Of a DNA stretch of 64,000 nucleotides, positions 17,801 through 26,500 are shown one piece after another (within the stretch, counting starts at the first letter, position 1; each line of letters opens with the position of its first letter). The stretch is from positions 1 to 64,000 of the forward strand of contig CAVSIX010000021.1 of NCBI GenBank assembly GCA_963728195.1, written 5' to 3'. The stretch comes from Sva-07 sp963728195 (GTDB lineage Bacteria; Actinomycetota; Acidimicrobiia; Acidimicrobiales; Ilumatobacteraceae). The translations under genes and the position numbers were made by a program. Below the pieces are notes generated by a model. It did no database searches, was not told the origin of the DNA, and saw only the letters and a list, made by a program, of their open reading frames with translations.

Positions 17801-18165
17801 GGCGTATCGGCGGCCGCTTGTTCGATCACATGGCTGGTGGCATCGAACAGCTCCATACGATCGGCCGTGTCGGAGGTACCGAGTACCAGGTCCGCGAGAT
17901 CAGTACCGCGCTCGCCTCGGCGGAGCGCCCGGACGACCTGCACCCACGGCCAGTACGGCCGGCTCGTACCTTCGTCCCAGCACCGACCCCAGACCACGAC
18001 GGCGCCCGAGTCGGCCGCCCGTCGCGCAACCTCCTGAGCGAGGCGCGTCTTGCCGATCCCAGTCGGACCCACGATCATCCGGATGGCCCCGGTGTCGGCG
18101 GTACTCGTGGGGATGAGCTCCACCAGCTCACTCAGTTCTCGGGCCCGCCCCACGAAGTCCTGCAT
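14875..18165 (-). CDS. AAA/STAND ATPase, TPR and C-terminal SARP-type DNA-binding regulator
   Basis: A 1096-residue regulator. An AAA ATPase module begins at the N-terminus (FVGRARELSEL, Walker A GPTGIGKT at about 33-40, Walker B LVIVFDDLHHAD), followed by a long helical TPR-like middle. The last 250 residues carry an OmpR-type winged helix (AVLGGLEVRS, SSRKARQLLMILVARRG, LVELLWPDDD) and a bacterial transcriptional activation domain. SARP modules are usually at the N-terminus; here the order is inverted. The ATG at 18165 is preferred over a TTG at 18201. Seven-base direct repeats lie upstream (18220-18237), suggesting autoregulation. The signal sensed is unknown. Confidence 0.87.
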   Translation of the reverse strand: MQDFVGRARELSELVELIPTSTADTGAIRMIVGPTGIGKTRLAQEVARRAADSGAVVVWGRCWDEGTSRPYWPWVQVVRALRRGERGTDLADLVLGTSDTADRMELFDATSHVIEQAAADTPLVIVFDDLHHADAASAGLLRYIDDRIASLPVLIIGTHRSPAIERHDIATQLDALGQRVGTLELQGLGVGEVTDLISNELSARRVHAATGGNPLFVNEVARLSPDDEAFDGSLRDVVRRRLDAVDPAIADLLAIMAVLGPEVTPDAVAAVAEIERAAVGALLADAAAADLVVDDGDGPLIAHTLIAEAALERLDEPRREELHAAAAEFVSGIAGSETELAVHLLAAGPAHRAVGIEAARAAAVSASGTMAYEDAADMLGRAIAALLLDDDHDERAHLTLLLELGDTARRANRLADSDRAFDEAWELATALGDHEALGRAALRSGIRYYFTSDISDVEAQRTQIALDAQPSWPSMLRARLLANLSLKLVVTDPVESRSAYVEAKEIADRLDDHATLGFVLLAGQISALGPSTLASRIDTARQMIAIAHDTGEPGLLVQGRFLLMGALLERGDLRGLDHELAVQLKVLDTLGDVRAMRHSLWFRCMRALLDGRVTEGEELAHACFDLSLQLEDPDGIGVFGGQLGIVRWIEGRLIEMEPLYLERRAAEPNEPLWSAVMAYVWARHGRLDAARGALAALPPLDEVVEGQYWLLTMVSHGEAAVIVGDVARMVAVREMLLPYPDRIVPIGMGAALWGSVARLLGLIARALGRHDEGVHFLRRGVDVTSRVGARPWLVEAQLDLVEALGDAPNPDHDEIALVLHEALTTAQDLGLTAFVSRAHELRERFELELAPREHHAPTERRAPSIAVLGGLEVRSADGELAGWSSRKARQLLMILVARRGQSIHREQLVELLWPDDDPDRTRNRLDVAVSTVRRALDPAREFNVDELIESRAGRVRLRDDVVRIDVEEFMAAARQALDSIGEMSTRDLLALANSYRGEAFAEEPYADWAEPTRVAVGDVAARLYRVVADRAVRDLDDLTAVEAYRRLIELDRYDDDAHLGLLEVLERSGSGRVLERARRSYQDSVEALGVRPRTAS

Positions 18166-18219
18166 TACGGGAGCGACCGTACAACGACGATGGGCCTGCA
18201 ACCAGAACGAGGACCAGGA

Positions 18220-18237
18220 CTTTCAGGATTCTTACAG
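18220..18237. promoter_or_regulatory. Candidate SARP-type operator: 11-bp-period heptamer repeats
   Basis: CTTTCAG at 18220-18226 and CTTACAG at 18231-18237 are separated by 4 bp, giving the 11-bp period typical of SARP binding sites. They lie between the divergent SARP-type regulator (start 18165) and the LPETG protein gene (start 18260), so one site could control both. The call is by pattern only. Confidence 0.4.
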
Positions 18238-18259
18238 GTCGGTGGTCGAGGCTGGCCCG

Positions 18260-21200
18260 ATGCGATCGGTGACCTCACGCGTCCTCCTGGCAACTCTGCT
18301 GGCAATGTTCCTGGCCGGTGTCGCCATCCCGGCGATCGCTGCGATCGATGCGCCCGGAGTGACCGGAGAGGTCACTTTCGACGGCGGCCCGGTGGTCGGT
18401 GCCGACATACAGGTGCTGTCATCAGGGGTGGTGGTCGGTACGGCGACGACCACCCCGACCGGCGCCTACGAGGTGGCGTTGGCAGCGCCGGGATCGTTCG
18501 ATGTGCGAGTGACGCCGCCTGCCGCACTCGGCGTGATGGCCCAGACGGTGCGCGGCGTGGCGGTTGCCGATGCATCGTCGATCGCCGTCGTCGACGTGGC
18601 ACTTCGGCGTCCGCTCGGCTCGGTCCGTGTGCAGACCGTCGACGGCACGGGCGCCGCGCTGGCCGGTCTGCGGGTGCGACTCGTCGGCACAGCGCCTGCG
18701 CCGTTGTCGGTCGTCGATCTCGCCGTCACGGATGCAGCCGGCAATGTCGAGCTGCGGGCGCCAGTCGGCGTCGACTACCAACTTCGTGTCGACGCGATCA
18801 CGGGGTCTGCGGTGGCGGTGCCGGCGGATTTCACGCTGCGCGTGGTCGAGACGGTGCAGTCGACGGCTGCCGGCACCGACGTGCTGTTGACGCTTCCGAC
18901 AGCCACCCTCGACGTGACGACCAATCGCACCGGGTCTGGAGTTGTCGGCAACGTGGTGGTCGCGGCGAGCGGGTCGCCGACGGGTCTGGTCCTGGGCGGC
19001 GGTTTCACCGGGAACGGTTCATTCGAATCGGTCGGCACGACGTCAACCGGCGGACTCGTGTCGCTGCCGGTCGTGAAGGGCCCCGTGACGGTCGAGGCGT
19101 TCCCGAGGGACCGGTTGCTCCTCGGGACGTCGACGAACCTGACCGTGGCAGCCTCGTCGACGTCGGTGTCGCTGGAGTTGGGCATCGCCCTGACTGAGAC
19201 CGTGTCGATCACGCTGCGCGACGGCGTCGGCATCGTGGTCCCCGGCGCTTCGGTGAAGGCGACGACGTCGGCCATCACCGATGATGACGGCGCGGCATCG
19301 GTCGTCGTCCGCACGGATCAGCCAACCGGTGTCACTGTGACGGCGCTCGGCGACGGTCTGTTGGACCTTCCCGATCGCCTGACGTTCACTCGGGCCACGA
19401 ACGCAGGCGCCACCGACACACTGCAACCGATACTCGCCGACCTGACGGTCGACGTGATCGATGACGTGACGAGCGCGCCGGTCACCGGCGCTCTGGTCAG
19501 CGTGAGCAGCCCATCGGTTGCTGCAGGGGCATGGGCGGTCCGCTCGATCGAGAATGCCCGAACGACCGATGGATCGGGCCGAGTCGTGTTCCGACTGGTT
19601 CCGGGCGCGAGCTACGACATCACCGTCACGGTCGGGTCGACGCGGATCGCGTCCGAGTCGATCGCGTTGGATGCAGGCGGGTCGACCAGCGTCGTACGGC
19701 TGCCTGCGGCCCCACCGACCTCCGGCACCGGGTTCGTCACCATTTCCGGTCGCGTCGTCACACCCGCTCTCGACGGCATCGCCGGTCTCGTGGTTCGCTC
19801 GACGCTCGGCGGCTCGGCGAGCACGACGAACGCCAACGGCGACTTCGCGGTGCGCGTCTCGGCCGTCGCAACGCACAGCTTGACGATCAGCGGCACCCGA
19901 CTGTTGCGCGCCAACGGATTCGATGCCGAGGTTCCCGACCGCCTGGAAGTCCGCGTTCCGAACGTCGCAACGATCACCGGTACGCCCACGGGCGTCGCAG
20001 TCGATGTCGGCAGCGTCGTGCTGCCCATCGATCGGCTCGACGTGCGGGTGACCGACGAAACCGGTGGCGGTCTGTTCTCCCTCGTTGCCAGAACACCACT
20101 GAGCGGCGGACGTTCCACCGCGCGGGTCAACGGTGCGCCGGTGACGGTGTCGGCGTCGTCGGGGTACGTCGACGACGGTCTGCGGCTCGACCGGTTCGGC
20201 GAAGGGACGATGTTCCTGTTCGGCGGAACCCACCAGGTGACCGTCGGCGAAGAGAGCCTGACCAACTTCGGCGACATCGACCTCCCGGTCACCGAATCCG
20301 CCTCGCTGACGAGTGGCGACGACACGCTCCTGCTGGTGCTGACCCGACGGTACGGCACGCCGGTGACAAGCCTGACCGGATCCCCGCTCGTGTCGTCGAC
20401 GTCGACGACGCTGACGCTGCAGTTGCCGGATGCCCTCCTCACCCCGCTCGTCCAGCTGACCGAACCGATGCTCGGTTCCCCGACCACACAGGTGATCCTC
20501 ACCAACCGATGGTTCTGCGGCGATTCGAACACGATGATCGTCACCGACCCCGCCGCCTGTGCGGAGCCGGTGAGGGACATCGAGCTGATCGAGAACGGCA
20601 TCCCCGCCGCGCTCAAATTTGGCACCTATCCCATCGCTGCGCGCAGCTTCGTGTCCGGCCCGCCGTTCATCCAGGAGGGGTTCCGCCGATCGACGCTCGT
20701 GCTCGCCCCGCCGATCGACGAGCCACCCATGTTGACCGCCACCGCTGCGGTGACACCGGCGCCCGAAGGATCGTTGACGTTGCTGTCGGCGACCGCAACC
20801 GACGCCGAGGGACCGGTCGTCGTGGCGTGGGACCTCGACGGCGACGGTGTCGGCGACGCCGAGGGCGACTCGGTGTGGGTCGACGTGCCCGACGGACCGT
20901 CGTTCACCTCGTTCGCAACGATCGTCACCGACTCCGCCGGCCGCTCGACACGCGGCAACGTCGAGGTGGAGAGCGTCAACGTGGCACCAACCGGCATGCT
21001 GAGGGTGACCGGACCGGATCCGAGCGGCCTCGTGACCGTGAGGGTCACCGATCTCGATGATGCGGCGACAGCCGACGTCGCCACGCTGACCGTCGAGATC
21101 GATCTCGACGACGATGCGACGTTCGAGACTGCTGCTGCGTCCGCCACCATCAACGCGAGCGCATTCGCTGACGGCACATATCCGATTGCGGCACGGGTCC

Positions 21201-21544
21201 TCGACAAGGACGGCGGTGCCACCACGCTGACCGGTTCGTTCCTCGTGGCGGCACCGACGTCGACAACCGCCGCGCCAACCACGGCCGCTCCAACTACGGC
21301 CGGTCCCACCACGGCCGCCCCCACCACGGCGGCGCCGACGATGCCGAACGTGCCACCCGCGACGGCGCCTGCTACCCCACCCGCTCCGACTCCTGTCGAC
21401 CCGCTCGGCACTCAGCTACCCGAGACCGGCGGCGACGCAGTGAGGCTCACGATCAGTGCACTCGGGATACTGGCGCTGGGAATCGGGCTCGTCGCTGCCA
21501 CCAGACGTCGAGGGTCAGTGCCTCCCCAGGGGCTCGAACCCTGA
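18260..21544 (+). CDS. Secreted LPETG cell-wall-anchored protein with Ig/carboxypeptidase-regulatory-like repeats
   Basis: A 1094-residue exported protein. The ATG at 18260 (MRSVTSRVLLATLLAMF) starts a clear signal peptide ending near PAIAA. The body is a run of beta-sandwich repeats of the carboxypeptidase-regulatory/Big type (GVTGEVTFDGGPVVGADIQV and similar), then an EF-like DLDGDGVGDAEGD loop in a PKD-like domain. A Thr/Pro/Ala linker with APTTAAPTT repeats follows, then LPETGG, a hydrophobic helix and RRRG, a standard sortase signal. It is therefore probably covalently anchored to the cell wall as an adhesin or surface-layer component. The last codons (to 21544) overlap the tRNA-Lys gene on the other strand. 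Confidence 0.88.
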   Translation: MRSVTSRVLLATLLAMFLAGVAIPAIAAIDAPGVTGEVTFDGGPVVGADIQVLSSGVVVGTATTTPTGAYEVALAAPGSFDVRVTPPAALGVMAQTVRGVAVADASSIAVVDVALRRPLGSVRVQTVDGTGAALAGLRVRLVGTAPAPLSVVDLAVTDAAGNVELRAPVGVDYQLRVDAITGSAVAVPADFTLRVVETVQSTAAGTDVLLTLPTATLDVTTNRTGSGVVGNVVVAASGSPTGLVLGGGFTGNGSFESVGTTSTGGLVSLPVVKGPVTVEAFPRDRLLLGTSTNLTVAASSTSVSLELGIALTETVSITLRDGVGIVVPGASVKATTSAITDDDGAASVVVRTDQPTGVTVTALGDGLLDLPDRLTFTRATNAGATDTLQPILADLTVDVIDDVTSAPVTGALVSVSSPSVAAGAWAVRSIENARTTDGSGRVVFRLVPGASYDITVTVGSTRIASESIALDAGGSTSVVRLPAAPPTSGTGFVTISGRVVTPALDGIAGLVVRSTLGGSASTTNANGDFAVRVSAVATHSLTISGTRLLRANGFDAEVPDRLEVRVPNVATITGTPTGVAVDVGSVVLPIDRLDVRVTDETGGGLFSLVARTPLSGGRSTARVNGAPVTVSASSGYVDDGLRLDRFGEGTMFLFGGTHQVTVGEESLTNFGDIDLPVTESASLTSGDDTLLLVLTRRYGTPVTSLTGSPLVSSTSTTLTLQLPDALLTPLVQLTEPMLGSPTTQVILTNRWFCGDSNTMIVTDPAACAEPVRDIELIENGIPAALKFGTYPIAARSFVSGPPFIQEGFRRSTLVLAPPIDEPPMLTATAAVTPAPEGSLTLLSATATDAEGPVVVAWDLDGDGVGDAEGDSVWVDVPDGPSFTSFATIVTDSAGRSTRGNVEVESVNVAPTGMLRVTGPDPSGLVTVRVTDLDDAATADVATLTVEIDLDDDATFETAAASATINASAFADGTYPIAARVLDKDGGATTLTGSFLVAAPTSTTAAPTTAAPTTAGPTTAAPTTAAPTMPNVPPATAPATPPAPTPVDPLGTQLPETGGDAVRLTISALGILALGIGLVAATRRRGSVPPQGLEP

Positions 21545-21590
21545 ACCAATGGATTAAAAGTCCACTGCTCTACCATTGAGCTAGAGAGGC
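21519..21590 (-). tRNA. tRNA-Lys (anticodon TTT)
   Basis: On the minus strand the acceptor stem GCCTCTC (21590-21584) pairs with GGGAGGC, with one G-U pair. The anticodon loop is CTTTTAA with TTT in the centre. The T arm is CAGGG-TTCGAGC-CCCTG. The discriminator is A at 21519 and CCA is not encoded. Length is 72 nt. The 3' half is antisense to the last nine codons of the LPETG protein gene. Confidence 0.93.
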
Positions 21591-21769
21591 GGGACCGGCG
21601 CGATTCGCGGGAGAAAACCCCGTTGAATCTTCCGCGCCGGATTGCGGTTCGCCATCGTAGGGCCCGCAGGCGGGCGCGCCGACCTCGAATCGAGGTGCCC
21701 AGGGCCGCTCAGGACGATTCTCCGATTTCGGAGCGAGCTTCGGCGCCGTGATGCCGGTGATTCGAGGGC

Positions 21770-22033
21770 TCAGGCCGCCTCTGGTGGGGCGAGACCCTGA
21801 CGACGCACGTGCATGCTCAAGGCGTTGACGCCGAGCGCGTACGTGATCATGTTCAACAGCTGCCGACGGTTCCCCACACTGTGCGCACGCCGCAACCACA
21901 ACGTGTCGTCGAGATGCCGGTTGATGCTCTCCGCGTCGTTGCGTCGCTGGTACAGCACCTCGAAGTCCGGATCGCCCGGCGGGATCTGACGCACGTTCTC
22001 AGCCCGTCTGACTTCACCGAGATCAGGACGCTC
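21770..22033 (-). pseudogene. Transposase C-terminal remnant
   Basis: About 85 codons encode the tail of what looks like a DDE transposase: PDFEVLYQRRNDAESINRHLDD, then RAHSVGNRRQLLNMITYALGVNAL, a pattern of the C-terminal catalytic-Glu helix and following helices. It has no own start, because the open frame upstream is antisense to the neighbouring secreted-protein gene, so the 5' part has been lost. It lies 180 bp from tRNA-Lys. No terminal inverted repeats were found. IS family not assigned. Confidence 0.55.
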
Positions 22034-23360
22034 ACGCGGCTTGCGATGGGGTGAGGCCGTGGAACGTTGGCCGGTACACCCACAGGGCTTCGGTCGTCGG
22101 AACATCCCATGTGTTATGACCGATCGCCCAGAGGTGGTCGCCGCTCGAGTCGAGCCACGGCACCCAGGAGGCGTAGTACGTCGAACAGTCAGTGCTGCGA
22201 CCATCGCACTTGCCAACGACGAGTTCTTCCTCCGACGTCACCGTCCACGGCCCGTGCGGCTGATCAGCGGTTGCGATGAACACTCGGTCACCCCACCAGT
22301 CGCCGGGGTTCGAGATCATGATGAACTGCTCACCGTCGAAGCGGACGTTGACCGGATTGTTCTGCGACGGCAGCGGCCCGAAGCCCGTCGGGACGATGAA
22401 CAGCCCATCGACGATGTTGATCGCTGACGCGGGGTCCGGGTTCCACGCCTGCCCGTCCCAGTATTCGCGGTCGACGCCGAGCCGGCCGAGCGGGACACGA
22501 GCCAGCTTGGTGTCTTCGGCACACTCGTGGGCGCCGAATTCGGAGTGCCCGAACTGGAGGTAGCAGTGCGAGTACAGGTACGTCCACTCGGTGTCGTTGG
22601 TGACCGACCATCCGTACAGGTCACGACCTTCGATGGTTTCCGAGATGACCGTCTTCACGTCGAGGGTGGTGGCGTCGAGAACAACGCGGTCGAGGCCGGT
22701 GACATCGACCTTGCCGTCGATGTAGTCGTCGGTGCGAGCCGTCATCTGCGCGACGTACAGATGGAACTCGGTGCCGTCGGTGCTCGCGGCCCCGTCGAAG
22801 ATCCAGTGCCATTGGCGCATGTGGCTGGTCTCGTCGCCGAGCAGCCATGAGCGGGCACCGTTGTTGAGGGCGGTGAAGCAGCGCCCGGATTGGATCATGC
22901 CGACGTTGTGAACGAGGGTGCCGGAGACGAACGCGTCTTGGAACGTCCACAGCACCCGCCCATCGGGAAGCTTGAACGAACGCTGGTAGTCGGCGCCTTG
23001 GAACGTTCCGATCGTGCCGCCGAAGAAGTCGCCGAGCCCGTCGGCGTCGAGGTTGGCGGCGCAGTGATCACCCTCATCGGGCGACGTGACCGCGGCGAAC
23101 GGATCGGAAGTCGGCAGCTCGGGCATGTCGACCCGACGATCGGGCGCCGACACACCCTGAGCAATCGCGGGCGCATCCGGGATCGGTGTGATGCCCACCG
23201 CCTGACCATCGGGAACGCCCGCGACGACCATCGCGGTCGTCGGCTCCAGGTCGGCCCGGGTTGAGTCGTTTCCGGACGGGCCCGGGCCCACCATGAGGAC
23301 GGTCGCCACGAGCGGACCGAGTGGGGCGAGGGCGGTGATGGCTGCCGGGAATTTCGTCAT
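22032..23360 (-). CDS. Secreted beta-propeller-like protein (DUF4185/GH43-like)
   Basis: A 442-residue protein from ATG 23360 with an N-terminal hydrophobic export signal (MTKFPAAITALAPLGPLVAT). The mature part has repeated blade-like blocks: FKLPDGRVLWTFQDAF, WHWIFDGAASTDGTEFHLYVAQM, GDWWGDRVFIATADQPHGPW and YASWVPWLDSSGDHLWAIGHNTW. These resemble five-bladed propellers of DUF4185 and family-43-type glycosidases. No catalytic triad is confidently located, so it may bind or cleave a carbohydrate. Four cysteines near the middle and end suggest disulfides. The stop codon at 22032 touches the transposase remnant. In-frame starts at 23405 and 23384 are less likely. Confidence 0.65.
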   Translation of the reverse strand: MTKFPAAITALAPLGPLVATVLMVGPGPSGNDSTRADLEPTTAMVVAGVPDGQAVGITPIPDAPAIAQGVSAPDRRVDMPELPTSDPFAAVTSPDEGDHCAANLDADGLGDFFGGTIGTFQGADYQRSFKLPDGRVLWTFQDAFVSGTLVHNVGMIQSGRCFTALNNGARSWLLGDETSHMRQWHWIFDGAASTDGTEFHLYVAQMTARTDDYIDGKVDVTGLDRVVLDATTLDVKTVISETIEGRDLYGWSVTNDTEWTYLYSHCYLQFGHSEFGAHECAEDTKLARVPLGRLGVDREYWDGQAWNPDPASAINIVDGLFIVPTGFGPLPSQNNPVNVRFDGEQFIMISNPGDWWGDRVFIATADQPHGPWTVTSEEELVVGKCDGRSTDCSTYYASWVPWLDSSGDHLWAIGHNTWDVPTTEALWVYRPTFHGLTPSQAA

Positions 23361-23493
23361 GCGGCGACATTCCGCGAACCCCATCGCAGCCCGCTCGTGA
23401 CGCATTCGTCACTCGATCGCAGCACCTGGCGGCGCGCCGTCGGCACCGATCCGACTGAGCGAATTTCGGCTCTCAACCTGGGGTTTCATGACT

Positions 23494-23527
23494 GCGAACG
23501 AGCTGCGAACGGGCGCTGGTCTACTCT
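23494..23527 (+). promoter_or_regulatory. Candidate SARP operator and promoter
   Basis: Two identical heptamers GCGAACG at 23494-23500 and 23505-23511 have an 11-bp period (4-bp spacer AGCT). They are followed about 10 bp later by TACTCT (23522-23527), a -10-like hexamer, about 28 bp before the ATG at 23556. SARP activators bind such repeats just upstream of -10. The downstream gene itself encodes a SARP, so autoregulation is likely. Identified by pattern only. Confidence 0.45.
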
Positions 23528-23555
23528 CCGCATGACGATCCAACGGGAGCGAACC

Positions 23556-26500
23556 ATGCAAATACAGGTGCTGGGCACGGTTGACGTGCTCGAGCCTGTA
23601 GGGGTGAACGTCGGGGGCCCGACCCAACGTCGCGTGCTCTCGGCCTTGTTGCTGCAGCCCAATCAGGTCGTGTCGGTCGACCAACTCGTGGACTCCGTGT
23701 GGCCCCACGACGGGGCGCCCGATCGCGCCGAGCACAACGTGCGTACCTACGTACACCGTCTGCGGACCGCGCTGGGCGACGCAGGTGACCGGATCGAAAC
23801 GGTGGGAACGGGCTATCGGCTCCGCGTCGAGCCGGACGAGCTCGATGCGAGAACGTTCGAGGACCTGGTCGGCCACGCCCGCGAGCGCGCCGGTGAGGGC
23901 GATACCGAATCCGCGAGGAGTTTGCTCGACGAGGCGCTCGCCCTATGGCGCGGTCGGCCCTTCGACGAGTTCGCCGACGAGGAGTGGGCGCGAGCAGAGG
24001 TGACGCGGCTGGGCGAGATTCGAGCGTCAGCGGTCGAGCACCGGTTCGCCGCGATGCTCGATGCGGGCCGTCACACCGAGGTTGTCGGCGCGCTCCGCGA
24101 GGCGGTCACCGAGGAGCCGTGGCGCGAGGCACGCCAGATCCAGCTGGCGCTGGCGCTGTACCGATCGGGTCGCCAAGCCGAAGCCTTGAGGGCGATCCAG
24201 CACTACAAGTCCGAACTCGCGGACGAGATCGGACTGGTCCCGTCGGAGGATCTCGACCAGCTCGAGCACAGGATTCTCGAGCACGACCCGGTCCTGTTGG
24301 CCCCGTCGCACCGCCAGCACGTCGTCCGCGACTACCAGCTCGACGAGGTGATCGGCGAGGGAGCGTTCTCGCTGGTGTGGCGCGGTGTACAGCCCTCGCT
24401 GGATCGCAAGGTCGCGATCAAGCAGATCCGGGCCGAACTGGCCAACCAGCCCGACTTCGTGCGTCGCTTCGAAACCGAGGCCCAGACCGTGGCGGCGCTC
24501 GAGCACCCGCACATCGTTCCCCTCTACGACTACTGGCGTGAGCCCGACAGCGCCTTCCTGGTGATGCGCTACGTCGCCGGCGGTTCGTTGGAGTCCGAAG
24601 TCCTCGCCGGAGGGCTCGATGAGTCCTCGTTGCGGCGACTCGTCGAACAGGTCGGTTCGGCGTTGCACACCGCGCACCGGGCCGGGGTGATCCACCGTGA
24701 CGTCAAGTCTGCCAACGTGCTGGTCGACGGTGATGGCAACTACTACCTGACCGACTTCGGCATTGCATTCACCGGATCAGCGGCGTCCGACGAGCTGGCG
24801 ACCGCACTCTCGACCGGGTCGCCCGCCTACGCGTCGCCCGAGCAGCTCCTGCGCGAGCCGCTCGACAACCGAACCGACGTGTACGGGTTCGGCATCACCC
24901 TCTTCGAGGCGGCGACCGGCCGTCTGCCGTTCGTCGACGCGCCGACCCAAGCCGCACTGATCGAGCGCCAACTGAACGACCCGGTACCGGCACCGTCGTC
25001 GGTGGGGACGGGCGTGCCCGACTGGGTCGACCGGATCGTCGCTCGGGCGACCGCGAAGAATCCGGCCGATCGCTTCGCGTCGATGGCGGAGCTGGTGGCG
25101 GCGATGCCCGAGTCGGGTGCACGCCTCGATGACCATGGTCATCGTGTCGAGGACGCGCTGCCGATCGGTGATCTGGTCAACCCGTTCAAGGCACTGAGCG
25201 CGTTTCGCGAGTCCGATGCCGCCGACTTCTACGGGCGCGACCGGCTCATCACCCGTTTCGTCGACGTGCTCGAGCGTCCGGGGTCGGCGGGGCGTTTGCT
25301 GGCCGTTGTCGGCCCGTCGGGGTCGGGCAAGTCATCGGCGGTTCGGTCCGGGCTGCTCCCGCTCCTCAGAGCCGGTGGCGTCTCCGGGTCCGACGACTGG
25401 TTCATCACGACGATGATGCCGGGCCACCACCCGTTCGACGAGCTCGAATCGGCACTCAGTCGAGTGGCCGTTCGCCAGCCCGGACCTCTCGTGGAGATCA
25501 TGCGTGGCGACGACCGTGGAATCGCCCGAGCGATCGGCCAGACACTTCCCGAAGCGGACTCCGAGCTGTTGCTCGTGATCGACCAGTTCGAGGAGGTGTT
25601 CACCCATGTGTCCCAGGCGGAGCGCACCCAGTTCCTCGACGGGTTGCTCGCCGCGGTGCACGACCCTCGGACTCGGCTTCGCGTCGTGCTGACGATCCGA
25701 GCGGACTTCTTGGGTGGCCCGCTTCGTCACGCTCAACTGGCCGCCCGATTGGAGACCGCGACGGTGACCGTGTCGCCGCTCGCCGCCGATGAACTCGAAG
25801 CCGCGATCATCGAACCCGTTCGTCGACAGGGCGCTGGCTACGAGCCGGTTGGTGGCGCGAATCATGGCCGACGTCGGTGATCAGCCAGGCGCTCTCCCGT
25901 TGCTGCAATACGCACTCACGGAGCTGTTCGATGCCAACGACTCCGGGATTCTGAAGGCCGAGTCGTACGACGCGATCGGCGGACTCGCAGGAGCACTCGC
26001 CACTCGTGCTGACGACATCCTGACCGCGATGACCATCGATCAACAGGCCGTCGCCCGCCGGCTGTTCGGGCGTCTCGTCACGCTCGGCGATGGGACCGAG
26101 GACACCCGCCGCCGGGTCAAGCGTCGCGAACTCGGCGAGCACCCCGACATGCTCACGGTGATCGACGTCTTCGGCGCCGCTCGCCTGCTCGTGTTCGACC
26201 ACGACCCGGCGACGCGTGAGCCCACGGTCGAGGTCGCCCACGAAACGCTCTTGCGGGATGGCCTCGCCTGCGCAACTGGCTCGACGACGACCGGGAGGAC
26301 CTGCGCACGCTGAACGGCGTCGGGGCCGCCACCGAGTCCTGGCTCGCGTCAGATCGCGACGAGGGTGAACTGGCACGCGGTGGCCGCCTCGAGATCATCG
26401 GTGACCTTGCCGAGCGTCGGGCGGAAACGTACTGAACGACACCGAATCCGAATGGGTCCGGGCCTCGCAAGCTGCCGCAGTAGCCGCGGAACAGGCACGA

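Noticed and set aside
21591..21769. Additional RNA gene beside tRNA-Lys
   Set aside because: GC-rich with a weak inverted repeat (GGCGCG/CGCGCC) but no cloverleaf or known small-RNA pattern.
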